In this document: piece after piece, positions 54,901 through 63,386 of the stretch
Layout of the letters: every line of letters starts with the position of its first letter
How positions within the stretch are numbered: the stretch's first letter is position 1
Assembly (NCBI RefSeq): GCF_900258035.1
Contig: NZ_OGTP01000018.1
Span: 78,927 to 142,926, forward strand
Direction: 5' to 3'
Source: Caballeronia novacaledonica
Lineage (GTDB): Bacteria > Pseudomonadota > Gammaproteobacteria > Burkholderiales > Burkholderiaceae
DNA: 64,000 bases
The notes under the pieces: model-generated
Databases searched by the model: none
What the model was told of the DNA's origin: nothing
What the model saw: the letters and a program-made list of their open reading frames with translations, nothing else
Made by a program: the position numbers and the translations under genes

Positions 54901-55386
54901 GCCGCCGAGCGTTTCGTCAAGGTCGAGACGGCTTCGACGCTGCTCAAGTGGGCGATCGACCGCTATCGCGAGCGCCGCCAGGGCCCGATGCTCACACGCG
55001 CGAGCACGATCTTCTCGGAGTTGACGCTGGGAACGTTCTCGCGGCTCGTCGTCGATTACGATCGCCAGCCGATGGCGCTGTCCGCGATCCGCGCGAGCGG
55101 CGAACATGTCGACATCGCCGGAATGAGCGAAGGCACGCGCGATCAGCTCTACCTCGCGCTTCGGCTCGCGGCGCTGGAAGAACACGGCGAGAAGGCGTCG
55201 GCGTTGCCGTTCGTCGCCGACGATCTCTTCATCAATTTCGACGATGGCCGCGCGCGCGCCGGCCTGCGCGTGCTTGCGCAGATCGCGAAACGTACGCAGG
55301 TGATTTTTCTGAGCCACCACGATCATCTGGTCGATATCGTGCGCGAGGTGTTCGGGCCGCAGGTCAACGTGCGTTATATGGGCTGA
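51928..55386 (+). CDS. AAA ATPase with long coiled coil, YhaN/SbcC-like
   Basis: 1152 residues, Rad50-type. Walker A GPNEAGKST at residues 33-41, directly after the typical KLELIRYGKFTDH start. A very long Ala/Glu/Arg-rich coiled coil runs from about 180 to 1000. The ABC-type signature region MSEGTRDQLYLALRLAAL begins near 1066, Walker B PFVADDLFINFDD is near 1095-1107, and a switch histidine sits in LSHHDH near 1127. Partner of the preceding nuclease; the pair should act on DNA ends. I see no clear CxxC zinc hook at the coil tip, which resembles YhaN rather than SbcC. Confidence 0.87.
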   Translation: MRIGKLELIRYGKFTDHAVEFPAAEHDFHFVVGPNEAGKSTIKNAISELLFGMPHSSPLAFVHPQSDLRLGASIETGGETFTFHRTKSRKSSLSTPTGGALPADALATFLGAADKSFFEQMYCLNHEALRRGGDAILDASSDVGQVLFQSAAGIASLGDVRQRLADEAESLWAKRKSGCTYNIGRKQYDEATDELKLAVVRTAKWTRAHSAVEEHEEKSREQDAHRAELEAQRGKLERVRRVAPYLNVWREKAAELRELGDVVDLPANAEATLQSALKRHATAQGALDVHTKTAEQLQADLGAIRIDHALLAAQTRIRALDATRQRCANHASEIARLEQDVAMRLRQIAQDGAQLGWPQDEAGTRRAMPGALALQTVTSLMLERGGLELAARKAEQAADECAAQIDTLKAKLAPLASGDVPPGLRAALRAAQKYRDTSATMKRLEDAKRDAKQLLDASMASLGRWSRSIDELKAMTLPAAERLAALRAQRQDLVSRLTLAADRAKEAQDTLHVTRTELDDLLETHDVVSGDQVREARASRDAAWHAIKSGGVALDEAASGFETAMHSADGLADRQLGSVGYATQLAALKRRVASEESTLARRVQGAREAELALTTFDDAWRALAAQSQIADLSLDDAPSWIASRDKALAAAQTLDARSEELARESADAEARREELARHLTETGAHTDARAGLDMLCEVAETHIGAIDEAAVTRRHLSAQLDETQAERIARQSAAKAAREAFERWRREWSEAIAKAGFANAADSQAAAEAAIEIVKRIGEQLSQIENIRIGQIDAMRTALAALDADASQLTRELDASLAALDANAIATELSARLDRACAAHADLERLKKEHASANEEVSRARADVEEAKAMLRPLYDLAGVDTPDVLQALIVQSQKKRELIAAVDDARAALIKGGDGLPLDELVAEVEGADMPNLPAELSRIGAALSESVKIATDIAAALDAARRELDAISGEANAARAEAKRQEALAAMADAAERFVKVETASTLLKWAIDRYRERRQGPMLTRASTIFSELTLGTFSRLVVDYDRQPMALSAIRASGEHVDIAGMSEGTRDQLYLALRLAALEEHGEKASALPFVADDLFINFDDGRARAGLRVLAQIAKRTQVIFLSHHDHLVDIVREVFGPQVNVRYMG

Positions 55387-55447
55387 GGCGGCGTGCGGTC
55401 GAGCCGCATGAGCGTTTCGCGGGCGCTGCTGGCTGCACCCGTGGTGA

Positions 55448-56533
55448 TCATCGCGCTTTAGCCTGTCCGTAGCGGCTCGCGAGCTTGCGATAGTCCTCCG
55501 CGAATTCGTCGCGCAGCGCTTGCGGCGCCAGAATCTCGACGCCGGCGCCCAGCGCGCGCAGCCACCAGCGCAGCTTGAGACTCGGCGTGACCGTGCCCGT
55601 GACTTTCATGCGGCCATCGGGAAGGGTGTCGATTTGCTGATCCTTCGACATCGGCGATTCGCGCAACTGATTACCCGCGTTGCCTTCGAAGGCGAGTTCG
55701 AGCAGAACCGGCGGCTCGGGCAGGAAGTCGAACACCTGCTGCGTCTCGATGTACTTGCGCAGCTTGAAATCCTCGGGATAGGTGAAGGACTCGCCGGACT
55801 CCGTCACCGAACGAATGCGATCGAGCCGGTAGAGCGTGCGCATCCATTCGGTTTCGCCTTTCTCCGGACGCGGCGCGCGATTCGGATCTTGCGCGACCAT
55901 GTACATCACGCCGGCCGATTCGACGAGCGCAAGCGGCCAGAGCGTTTTCGTCTTCGGATCGTGGCCTTGTTCGGGCTTTTGCTCCGCCTTGTACGCCGGG
56001 CGATACTGCACGAGCAATTCGCGCTCGAAGAAGGTGGCGGTCGCGACGGTCTGAAAGATTTCCGGACGCAGCTTCGGACGAATCAGCGTGAAGGCGCCAT
56101 CGACGGAATCGATCTTGTCCGCCCATGCGCGATAGATGCGGCTGTCCGCCTTCTCCTGCGAGAGCCGCGATTCCGCGGCTTTGAAGAGCGGATCGATGTC
56201 GCGCGTCACGACGTTCGGCAGCTTGTTGCCCGCGAAGCGCTGAAGGATGTGAAACGCCACCGCTTCCGACGCGCTCATCAAGCCGCTGACGCCTTCCTGC
56301 AGGCCGTGCAGCCACGGCTTGCGCTGCCAGAGCAACTCGCGGCCGTTGATCGTCGACACGACGCGCGCGTCGGCTTCCAGCGCGCTCAGATGACGCTGCA
56401 CCTTCTTCGTATACCCGACGCGATGGCCGCGCTCTTCGAGACGCCTGCGGATTTCGGGCGTCGAGAGCCAGGCGGTTGCGTCCCGTTCGGTGGGCAGCAC
56501 GCGGAGAATGGCTTCGTCGAGGCTGGAGGTCAT
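55448..56533 (-). CDS. WYL-domain transcriptional regulator
   Basis: 361 residues. An N-terminal winged helix covers about residues 20-70 (STPEIRRRLEERGHRVGYTK, VQRHLSALEADARV). A central WYL domain around 190-240 follows (LLVQYRPAYK, LWPLALVESAGVMYMVAQ, then LYRLDRIRSV), and a C-terminal WCX-like extension ends KLRWWLRALGAGVEILAPQA. WYL regulators often sense nucleic acid or nucleotides and govern DNA repair or phage defence genes. It ends 61 bp from the convergent YhaN-like gene; a functional link is possible but unproven. Monocistronic. Confidence 0.88.
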   Translation of the reverse strand: MTSSLDEAILRVLPTERDATAWLSTPEIRRRLEERGHRVGYTKKVQRHLSALEADARVVSTINGRELLWQRKPWLHGLQEGVSGLMSASEAVAFHILQRFAGNKLPNVVTRDIDPLFKAAESRLSQEKADSRIYRAWADKIDSVDGAFTLIRPKLRPEIFQTVATATFFERELLVQYRPAYKAEQKPEQGHDPKTKTLWPLALVESAGVMYMVAQDPNRAPRPEKGETEWMRTLYRLDRIRSVTESGESFTYPEDFKLRKYIETQQVFDFLPEPPVLLELAFEGNAGNQLRESPMSKDQQIDTLPDGRMKVTGTVTPSLKLRWWLRALGAGVEILAPQALRDEFAEDYRKLASRYGQAKAR

Positions 56534-56637
56534 TTGGGCGGGAAGGGGCGGGAATGACTCCGATTATAGGAAGAGTTGAGACAGTTTGTGTCTCGATGGG
56601 AAAGAGGGGCTGGCTTGACGCGAACCGGGCGCGCAAA

Positions 56638-56668
56638 ACAAAAAGCCCAGTCGCAATGACTGGGCTTT
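56638..56668 (-). terminator. Terminator downstream of tRNA-Lys
   Basis: Stem AAAGCCCAGTC (56642-56652) and GACTGGGCTTT (56658-56668) with a 5-base loop; on the minus strand it is followed by TTTTTGTTTTG. It ends the tRNA transcript. Confidence 0.88.
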
Positions 56669-56681
56669 CTGCCTGATTCTT

Positions 56682-56757
56682 TGGTAGGCCGTACGGGATT
56701 CGAACCTGTGACCAACGGATTAAAAGTCCGCTGCTCTACCAGCTGAGCTAACGACCC
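56682..56757 (-). tRNA. tRNA-Lys (anticodon UUU)
   Basis: 76-nt cloverleaf on the minus strand starting GGGTCGTTAGCTCAGCTGG and ending with an encoded CCA. The anticodon loop CTTTTAA gives UUU. The T arm contains GGTTCGAATCC, and the acceptor stem pairs GGGTCGT with ACGGCCT including a G-U closing pair. Encoded upstream of no other tRNA. Confidence 0.96.
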
Positions 56758-56830
56758 GAAAGAGGCGAAATTATAATCTCAAATTCTCAGAGCCGTCAAC
56801 CCGGTTTGGCGAAGAACGGCCTGATTTTCG

Positions 56831-56865
56831 AAAGAAAAACGCCCGCAGCTTGACTGCGCGCGGGC
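56831..56865 (-). terminator. Terminator of the Tol-Pal operon
   Basis: Minus-strand stem GCCCGC/GCGGGC (56841-56865) followed by GTTTTTCTTT, 38 bp after the cpoB stop. Confidence 0.7.
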
Positions 56866-56902
56866 ATTCTCCTCGAGAGGCGCGAAACAATGATGCTCCG
56901 CT

Positions 56903-57664
56903 TTACTTCACCTGCGACATCTTGCTCTGCGCGGTCTGCGCGACTTCGGTACCGCCGTACTGCGAGATGATCTGTTGAAGCGTCTGCTTGGCAGCCGCCT
57001 TCTGACCTTGCTCGATCTGGTTGTTCGCGATTGCGAGCAACGCCTCGGGCGCTCGCGGATGCGTCGGATAGCTCTTCACCAGGTCTTGCCAGATTGCCGT
57101 CGATCCCTTGTAGTCGCGCTGCGCATAAAGCGCATTGCCGAGCCAGTAACGAGCCGTGGGCTGATACGGGCTCTGCGGATACTTCGCCACGAACGACTTG
57201 AACGACGCTGCGGCGTTCTTGTAGTCACCGTTACGGAATTGAGTCGACGCTGCGTTGAACGCCTCCGTCTCGCCGGGCTGCACGGAACCTGTTACGCCGT
57301 CGACCGTCTCTTGCTGCGGCTCGAACTTCTTCAAGCGCGTGTCGAGATCGGCGTAATAGTCCTTCTGCTGCTTCTGCAGCGTTCCGACCTGATTGGCCAG
57401 ATCCTCGTTCTGGCCGCGAAGCGTGGCAACCTGCTGGTTGAGCTGGTCGATACGGTTCGATTGATCGAGGATCGTGCGCTGCGCCGCCTGCAACTGATTG
57501 GACAGGCTGTCGGTCTTCGTGCGCAGGTCGAGCACGGCTTTACGCGCTTCGTTATCGTCGAAGACGCCGGCGTGCGCGGGCACGCTCAGCATCGTCGAAC
57601 CGAGTACGCACGCGGCTGCGGCCGCGCGCAGCAAGGGAAAGCGATACAACATAGGGCGACTCAC
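56903..57664 (-). CDS. cpoB: Tol-Pal system protein CpoB (YbgF)
   Basis: Periplasmic protein that coordinates Tol-Pal constriction with peptidoglycan synthesis. 253 residues: signal peptide to about residue 32 (LSVPAHAGVF), a coiled-coil trimerisation region of Gln/Leu heptads (NQLQAAQRTILDQSNRIDQL), then TPR repeats from about 135 (AFNAASTQFRNGDYKNAAAS, ARYWLGNALYAQRDYKGS). MSRPMLYRF start; a second Met four codons later is possible. Last gene of tolQRAB-pal-cpoB. Confidence 0.93.
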   Translation of the reverse strand: MSRPMLYRFPLLRAAAAACVLGSTMLSVPAHAGVFDDNEARKAVLDLRTKTDSLSNQLQAAQRTILDQSNRIDQLNQQVATLRGQNEDLANQVGTLQKQQKDYYADLDTRLKKFEPQQETVDGVTGSVQPGETEAFNAASTQFRNGDYKNAAASFKSFVAKYPQSPYQPTARYWLGNALYAQRDYKGSTAIWQDLVKSYPTHPRAPEALLAIANNQIEQGQKAAAKQTLQQIISQYGGTEVAQTAQSKMSQVK

Positions 57665-57688
57665 CCGTGACTGGTTACGTTAAGTTGA

Positions 57689-58195
57689 TTACTGCTGGTA
57701 CACGAGGTCCGCACGGCGGTTCTGTGCCCACGACGATTCGTCGTGACCCGTCGCCGTCGGCTTTTCCTTGCCGAGGCTCACGGCTTCCATCTGCGAATCG
57801 GCGACGCCCATCAGCGACATTGCACGACGCACGGCTTCCGCACGCTTCTGGCCGAGCGCCAGGTTGTACTCGCTCGTGCCGCGCTCGTCGGTGTTGCCCT
57901 GGATCAGGACGTGACGCTCCGGATGGCTCTTCAGATACGACGAGTGTTGTTGCAGCAGCGGCTGATAGTCGTCCTTCACGGCGTAGCTGTCGAAGTCGAA
58001 ATAGATGCTGCGCTTCGCGAGCGGGCTGTTCGGGTCATTGAGCGGGTCGATGTTGACCTGCTTCACGTCCGTCGGGTTCGGCTGCGTGCTGACTGCACCC
58101 TTGTTCTGGCCTTCGTCGAGCTTCACGCCCGAATGACACGCCGCCAATGCGCCGACCATCGCAACTGCCAGGCCGATACGAAGTTTCGACATCAT
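57689..58195 (-). CDS. pal: Peptidoglycan-associated lipoprotein
   Basis: Outer-membrane lipoprotein binding peptidoglycan and TolB. 168 residues: lipobox LAAC (Cys20), then an OmpA-like domain with IYFDFDSYAV, VLIQGNTDERGTSEYNLALG and QKRAEAVRRAM, and the C-terminal SSWAQNRRADLVY. Start MMSKLRIG at 58195 behind an AGGAG site. Between tolB and cpoB. Confidence 0.96.
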   Translation of the reverse strand: MMSKLRIGLAVAMVGALAACHSGVKLDEGQNKGAVSTQPNPTDVKQVNIDPLNDPNSPLAKRSIYFDFDSYAVKDDYQPLLQQHSSYLKSHPERHVLIQGNTDERGTSEYNLALGQKRAEAVRRAMSLMGVADSQMEAVSLGKEKPTATGHDESSWAQNRRADLVYQQ

Positions 58196-58250
58196 GGTAC
58201 CTCTCCTTGTGTTGTAGCTGAACGTTGTTTGTGAAACGTTATTGCTGGAC

Positions 58251-59543
58251 TTATTGCATGAACGGACCCCAGGACGGCTCGCGCACCGCACCGCCCTGTA
58301 CGGACAAGACTTGCCGCGTGCGACCATCGGTCGAAACGGCTGCCAACACGCCACGTCCGTTCACTTGGGTGGCGTAGAGGATGTACTGACCATTCGCCGC
58401 GAAGCTCGGCGATTCGTCATGCGTCGTGTCGGTCAGCCCCGTTGCCGTGCCGGACGCGAGGTCCTGCAGATACAGCTTGAAGCCGCCGCCAGTGCGCGAA
58501 ATGTACGCGAGTTGCTTGCCGTCCGGACTCACGCGCGGGCTCGTGTTGTACGCGCCTGCAAACGTGACCCGCTGGGCCGCGCCGGCGCTTTCACCCGCCG
58601 CCGGCATCTTGTAGATCTGCGGTTGGCCGCCGCGATCGCTCGTGAAATAAATCCAGTTGCCATCGGGAGAGAAGTACGGCTCGGTGTCGATGGAACTGCC
58701 TTGTGTCAGACGGCGCAGGCCGGAGCCGTCTGCGTTGACCTCGAAAATCTGCGTGTTGCCGGTACGCGAAAGCGCGACCGCGAGCTTGCGGCCATCAGGC
58801 GACCACGCCGGTGCGCTGTTGTTGCCCTTCTGATTCGACACGACCACGCGACGTCCCGTCGGCAGATCGTGGATGTACACCACCGGCTTCTTCTTTTCGA
58901 ACGACACATACGCGACCTTCGTGCCGTCCGGCGACCATGCCGGCGAAATGATCGGTTCCGGGCTCGACAGCGCGATCTTCGCGTCCTGTCCGTCCGAATC
59001 CGAAATTTGCAGCTGATAACGCCCGCCCGTCTGAATGACATAGGACAGACGCGTCGCGAACACGCCGCGGCCGCCGAGCAGCTTCGCGTAGATGTAGTCC
59101 GCGATCTTGTGCGCGCTCATGCGCAGACCGCTTTCGGCGCTGACGAGCGACAGGCCGCCGAGATTCTGCTGCTTGACCGTGTCATAGAGACGGAAGCGCA
59201 CTTCGTACTGGCCGTTCGGCAGCTTGTTCACGCTGCCGGACACGAATGCGTCCGCGCCCTTTGCCTTCCAGGCGCCGAGATCGACCGAATCGGTCTCCGA
59301 CACCGGCGTGCCGCCCGCGTCGATATTCGTGAACTTGCCGCTTCTCTGCAGATCCTGGCGAATGATTGCGCTGACCTGCTGCGGCGAATTCGCTTCGTTG
59401 GCGAAATTGGCTGTCGCGATCGGAAACTGGGTCGAACCGACGCCGGTCACGAGTACGTTCAACTGGGCGTGCGCGGCGGTGCCGGCTGCGATCAGGCAGG
59501 ACGCGACCAGCGTTCTCAGGCCAAGCTTCGTCATCAAACTCAT
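58251..59543 (-). CDS. tolB: Tol-Pal translocation protein TolB
   Basis: Periplasmic beta-propeller that links TolA and Pal. 430 residues: signal peptide (LVASCLIAAGTAAHAQ), the N-terminal domain (QVSAIIRQDLQRSGKF), and repeated propeller blades with ISPAWSPDGTKVAYVSF, SAPAWSPDGRKLAVALS and EPYFSPDGNWIYFTSD. Two starts are possible: 59543 (MSLMTKLG) or 59534 (MTKLG). The longer open frame upstream has no family support. Confidence 0.95.
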   Translation of the reverse strand: MSLMTKLGLRTLVASCLIAAGTAAHAQLNVLVTGVGSTQFPIATANFANEANSPQQVSAIIRQDLQRSGKFTNIDAGGTPVSETDSVDLGAWKAKGADAFVSGSVNKLPNGQYEVRFRLYDTVKQQNLGGLSLVSAESGLRMSAHKIADYIYAKLLGGRGVFATRLSYVIQTGGRYQLQISDSDGQDAKIALSSPEPIISPAWSPDGTKVAYVSFEKKKPVVYIHDLPTGRRVVVSNQKGNNSAPAWSPDGRKLAVALSRTGNTQIFEVNADGSGLRRLTQGSSIDTEPYFSPDGNWIYFTSDRGGQPQIYKMPAAGESAGAAQRVTFAGAYNTSPRVSPDGKQLAYISRTGGGFKLYLQDLASGTATGLTDTTHDESPSFAANGQYILYATQVNGRGVLAAVSTDGRTRQVLSVQGGAVREPSWGPFMQ

Positions 59544-59661
59544 GCTGTATAGGTTCCAGATAAAAGCGTTTTCAAGTGTCCGCGGATTGCAGAACAGACC
59601 CGCGGTCGCACAATTCGTTCCCGCCCGGTGCGGCTCTCGCATCGATTACGCAAGCGCCGAA

Positions 59662-60753
59662 TCAGCCTCCGGCGGGGCGCAGCGTGATCGTGAACGAACC
59701 GGGCGCCTTGCCGTCGATGTCGACGGGCATCGGATCCGAGCGCTGCACCGCGCGCAACGCTGCCTGATCCCATTGCTCGTTGCCGCTCGAGCGCGTGACG
59801 TTCGCCGACAGCAGCGTGCCCGTCGGCGAGCAGCGCACCGACACCACGGTCTCGAGCCCGGCAGTTTCACCCGCCCACACGATGTTCGGCCGCACGCGGC
59901 GCTGCACCTTCTCGGCGTACCCCGGCGAGGTCGCATTGCCGCCCGCGCCCTTGCCGGTGCCGCTCTTCGCCAGCCCTTCGCCACTGCCCGCCGAACCACC
60001 GCCCAACTGACCCTGCAACTGCGAGAGACGAGCCTTGCGTTCGGCATCGAGCTTCGCCTTCGCTTCCGCATCGGCCTTGGCTTTCGCCTGCGCCGCCGCC
60101 TTGGTTTTCGCGTCGGCTTCAGCCTTGGCCTTCGCTTGCGCGTCGGCCTTCGCCTTGGCTTCCTGCTGTTCCTTCTGATCCTTGAGCTGTTCCTGCTTCT
60201 GCGCTTCGGCCTGCTGTTGCTGACGCTGCTTGTCCTGCTGCGCCTTCTGTTGCTGCTTTTGCAGTTCGGCCTGACGCTGCTGCTCGATCTGCTTCTGCTT
60301 GTCCTGCATCGCTTTCTGGCTGGCGGCTTGCTCGGCGAGTTGCTGCTGACGCTTTGCTTCCGCGTCCTGACGAGCCTGTTCCTGCTGACGGCGCTGCTCC
60401 GCGAGTTGCGCTTCACGCGCGGCCGCTTCCTGCTGCTTGCGCTTCTTTTCCTGCAACGCGATGTCCGCGTCCTCGTCCTTCGCGGGCGGCGGCGCGGGCT
60501 GCACCTTCACCGGCGCGGGCGGCGGCGGAGCGGGGCGGGGCGTCGGGGCGGACGTATCCGGAATCTCGGTCCAGATTTCGGCTTCCGAGCCGGCGGGCGT
60601 GTTGTTCTGCCAGTTGATGCCGTGGTACAGCAGCCAGCCGAGCAGCAGATGCATCAACGCCGCGAGCGCGAACGCCTTGCCCGTGCCACGCTCGCGCGGC
60701 GGGCGGATCGGTCGCGCGGACGATGCGCGTGTCTGCCTGTGCAAAAGGGTCAT
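59662..60753 (-). CDS. tolA: Tol-Pal protein TolA
   Basis: Inner-membrane protein bridging to the outer membrane. 363 residues: one N-terminal membrane helix (AFALAALMHLLLGWLLYH, about 27-44), a Pro-rich stretch, a long Gln/Lys/Ala coiled coil from about 105 to 250, and the C-terminal domain III (VVSVRCSPTGTLLSANVTRS, AALRAVQRSDPMP) that meets Pal/TolB. The start overlaps the tolR stop in ATGA. Confidence 0.94.
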   Translation of the reverse strand: MTLLHRQTRASSARPIRPPRERGTGKAFALAALMHLLLGWLLYHGINWQNNTPAGSEAEIWTEIPDTSAPTPRPAPPPPAPVKVQPAPPPAKDEDADIALQEKKRKQQEAAAREAQLAEQRRQQEQARQDAEAKRQQQLAEQAASQKAMQDKQKQIEQQRQAELQKQQQKAQQDKQRQQQQAEAQKQEQLKDQKEQQEAKAKADAQAKAKAEADAKTKAAAQAKAKADAEAKAKLDAERKARLSQLQGQLGGGSAGSGEGLAKSGTGKGAGGNATSPGYAEKVQRRVRPNIVWAGETAGLETVVSVRCSPTGTLLSANVTRSSGNEQWDQAALRAVQRSDPMPVDIDGKAPGSFTITLRPAGG

Positions 60754-61193
60754 TGCGATTTGACGAGCAATCCGACGCGCTTGACGCCGCGCGCCTTCAT
60801 ATCGGACATCACGTTCATCACGACTTCATACTTCACGGTCTTGTCCGCCGCGATCACGACGGGCTGATCCGGATGCGATTCCTGACGATTGAGCACGAAG
60901 GTGTTCAGCGCATCCTTCGTCATTTTCTGCTCCTGCGTCGCGCCGCCGTCTTCCTTGTAACGGATGTTCATGCTGCCGTCCGCCTTGATGTTGATGACGA
61001 GCGGCGGCTGCTGCTCCTGCGGTTGCGCGTTGCCGACGGTCGGCAGATTGATGATGGATGGCGAAACGAGCGGCGCCGTCACCATGAAGATGACGAGCAG
61101 CACGAGCATCACGTCGATGTACGGCACGACGTTGATGTCGGCCATCGCGCGGCGCGAACTGCCGCGCATGCTGGAACGAATGGGGCCTGCCAT
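60750..61193 (-). CDS. tolR: Tol-Pal motor subunit TolR
   Basis: 147 residues, one membrane helix with the proton-path aspartate Asp27 (NVVPYIDVMLVLLVIFMVTA), periplasmic domain ending KRVGLLVKSQ. Works with TolQ to drive TolA. ATG 61193; ends in the tolA start overlap. A paralogous ExbD lies at 28.1 kb. Confidence 0.95.
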   Translation of the reverse strand: MAGPIRSSMRGSSRRAMADINVVPYIDVMLVLLVIFMVTAPLVSPSIINLPTVGNAQPQEQQPPLVINIKADGSMNIRYKEDGGATQEQKMTKDALNTFVLNRQESHPDQPVVIAADKTVKYEVVMNVMSDMKARGVKRVGLLVKSQ

Positions 61194-61206
61194 CGCGGAC
61201 TCCTTC

Positions 61207-61884
61207 TTAGTGCGCCTGACGCTGCAGGATGTTCGAGAACTCTTCGATGAAGGTCTCGAAGCGGATCGCCAGGCGATCGATATCGTGCGCGTAACGGTTG
61301 TATGCGACCACGGCCGGAATCGCGGCGAAGAGGCCGATCGCGGTGGCGACGAGCGCCTCGGCGATGCCCGGCGCCACGTTCGCGAGCGTCGCCTGTTGAA
61401 CGTTGGCGAGGCCGCGGAACGAATTCATGATCCCCCAGACGGTGCCGAAGAGACCGATATACGGACTCACCGAGCCGACCGAAGCGAGAAACGCGAGATT
61501 CGCTTCGAGCACGTCCATTTCGCGCTGGAAGGCGGCGCGCATTGCGCGGCGGGAGCCGTCGAGGATCGCGCCCGGATCGGTGATGCGGCGCTCCTTGCCC
61601 TTCAGAAATTCGCGCATGCCGGATTCGAAGATACGCTCCAGCGCGCCGATGGTGTGACGGTTGTTCGCCGCGCTTTGATACAGCGCCTGCAGGTCGCCGC
61701 CCGACCAGAAATCGCGCTCGAAACGCTCGGTTTGCGCGCGCGCGCGGCGAATGGCGAACCACTTGCGGAAAATGAAGGTCCACGACAGCAGCGACAGCAG
61801 CAGCAGCAGCGCCATCACGGCCTGCGCGAGCAGGCTCGCGTGAATGACGAGAGAAACGATCGACAGGTCTTGTGTATTGTTCAT
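61207..61884 (-). CDS. tolQ: Tol-Pal motor subunit TolQ
   Basis: 225-residue MotA/TolQ/ExbB proton channel. Three hydrophobic segments: about 17-38, 135-157 (LAFLASVGSVSPYIGLFGTV) and 168-192 (GIAEALVATAIGLFAAIPAV). Cytoplasmic loop between the first two. Starts 166 bp from ybgC, followed by tolR after 13 bp. Confidence 0.95.
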   Translation of the reverse strand: MNNTQDLSIVSLVIHASLLAQAVMALLLLLSLLSWTFIFRKWFAIRRARAQTERFERDFWSGGDLQALYQSAANNRHTIGALERIFESGMREFLKGKERRITDPGAILDGSRRAMRAAFQREMDVLEANLAFLASVGSVSPYIGLFGTVWGIMNSFRGLANVQQATLANVAPGIAEALVATAIGLFAAIPAVVAYNRYAHDIDRLAIRFETFIEEFSNILQRQAH

Positions 61885-62050
61885 AAAGGTCCGCTGTTAC
61901 GTCCCGAAAGGGGCGTCCGGTCAAAGCGTCATGCTTTCGTGAAAAGGATGTGAATCAAACGAAAGCCGCGCCGTGGCCGGCTCATGCTCGTTAGTGCTTC
62001 CTCTGTTCCCGATGTCCTTGGTTCGCTTCGGGGTGCGATGAGTTCATCGT

Positions 62051-62512
62051 TCAGGCTCGATCCGGGTTTGCGCCGCATGACGCGTTGGCGAGCGCGGCGT
62101 GCGGACCGCGCTTCAATCCGGCGAGCACCGCTTCCGGAATGGCGGCCGGACGAACCGACGCGCGATCCACCGACGCAACGCGAATGTCGCCGCTCGCGAG
62201 CAGCACGCCGTCGCGCCACGCTTCCTGATGAAAATCGACCGATGCGCGGCCAAGCCGTTCGATGCGGCTCACGACGCGAATGACGTCATCCAGACGCGCC
62301 GGCGACGAATATTCGACGGACGTGCGTCTCACGACGAACACGATGCCGTTCGAATCCGCGAGCCGCTGCTGGTCGATGCCGCACGCGCGCAGCCATTCGG
62401 TGCGCGCCCGCTCGAAGAACTTCAGGTAGTTCGCGTAGAAGACGATTCCGCCGGCGTCGGTGTCCTCGTAATACACCCGAACCGGCCATTCGAAAGTCAA
62501 CGGATCACTCAC
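62051..62512 (-). CDS. ybgC: Tol-Pal-associated acyl-CoA thioesterase YbgC
   Basis: 153-residue hotdog thioesterase that hydrolyses short-chain or acyl-ACP thioesters and is encoded with Tol-Pal in most proteobacteria. Catalytic region YYEDTDAGGIVFYANYLKFF with the conserved Asp near residue 18; RRTSVEYSSPARLDDVIRV follows. First gene of the operon ybgC-tolQRAB-pal-cpoB. The last 25 residues (GANPDRA end) are variable. Confidence 0.93.
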   Translation of the reverse strand: MSDPLTFEWPVRVYYEDTDAGGIVFYANYLKFFERARTEWLRACGIDQQRLADSNGIVFVVRRTSVEYSSPARLDDVIRVVSRIERLGRASVDFHQEAWRDGVLLASGDIRVASVDRASVRPAAIPEAVLAGLKRGPHAALANASCGANPDRA

Positions 62513-62639
62513 CTTTGCGCCGCTCCGCTCGCGCGGAAGCGCTCAGGGACACTCCGGCTTGCTTTTTGACAAATATTCATCGGCGGCATTTTACCGGAAC
62601 CCGAAGCACGACTGCCAAATCCTTAGGCATAACTCGGAA

Positions 62640-63386
62640 TCAGCCGCGGTGAATTTGCAACGGAGCGAAGGTCTGGGCGACCGGCATCATCTCGATCGCG
62701 TTGATGTTGACGTGCGCCGGACGCGTCGCGATCCAGTAGATCGCATCGGCGATGTCCTCGGGCGTGAGCGCCTGCACGTCCTGGTAGACGGTCGCGGCCT
62801 TGCTGTCGTCGCCCTTGAAGCGCACGCTGGAAAATTCGGTGCCGCCCACGAGGCCGGGTTCGATATCGGTCACGCGAAGCGCGGTGCCGGCGACATCGGC
62901 ACGCAGGTTCAGGCTGAACTGCCGCACGAACGCTTTGGACGCGCCATACACATTGCCGCCGATATACGGATACGTGCCGGCCACGGAGCCGATATTGAAC
63001 ACGTGGCCGCGATTTCTTTCGATCATGCCCGGAAGGACCGCATGCGTGACGGTCACGAGACCGGTGCAATTCGTGTCGATCATGTTCTTCCAGTCGTCGA
63101 GATTCGCGCGTTGCGCGGGTTCGAGACCGAGCGCGAGACCGGCGTTGTTCACGAGCACATCGATTTGAGCGAAGCTTTCCGGCAGCGACGCGACGGCATG
63201 GCGGACCGCGTTTTCGTCGCGCACGTCGAGCTCGACGGGCAGGAGCGCGTCGCCGAGTTCGTTCGACAGCGCGACGAGACGCTCCTTGCGGCGCGCGGCC
63301 GCGATCACGCGATGGCCGCCTTTCACGAAAGTGCGCGCGATGGCGGCGCCGAATCCGGCAGACGCGCCGGTGACAAAAACGATCAT
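62640..63386 (-). CDS. ydfG: SDR-family 3-hydroxy acid dehydrogenase, YdfG-like
   Basis: 248-residue classical SDR: TGASAGFGAAIA at residues 6-17, AARRKERL (an Arg after beta-2 suggests NADP), VNNAGLALGLEPA, then GSVAGTYPYIGGNVYGASKAF with Ser, Tyr and Lys in correct spacing. The sequence ALRVTDIEPGLVGGTEFS is diagnostic of YdfG, which acts on serine, 3-hydroxypropionate and malonic semialdehyde. ATG 63386 is the family start; the longer frame upstream is a shadow. Divergent from glyA; no operon partner. Confidence 0.88.
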   Translation of the reverse strand: MIVFVTGASAGFGAAIARTFVKGGHRVIAAARRKERLVALSNELGDALLPVELDVRDENAVRHAVASLPESFAQIDVLVNNAGLALGLEPAQRANLDDWKNMIDTNCTGLVTVTHAVLPGMIERNRGHVFNIGSVAGTYPYIGGNVYGASKAFVRQFSLNLRADVAGTALRVTDIEPGLVGGTEFSSVRFKGDDSKAATVYQDVQALTPEDIADAIYWIATRPAHVNINAIEMMPVAQTFAPLQIHRG

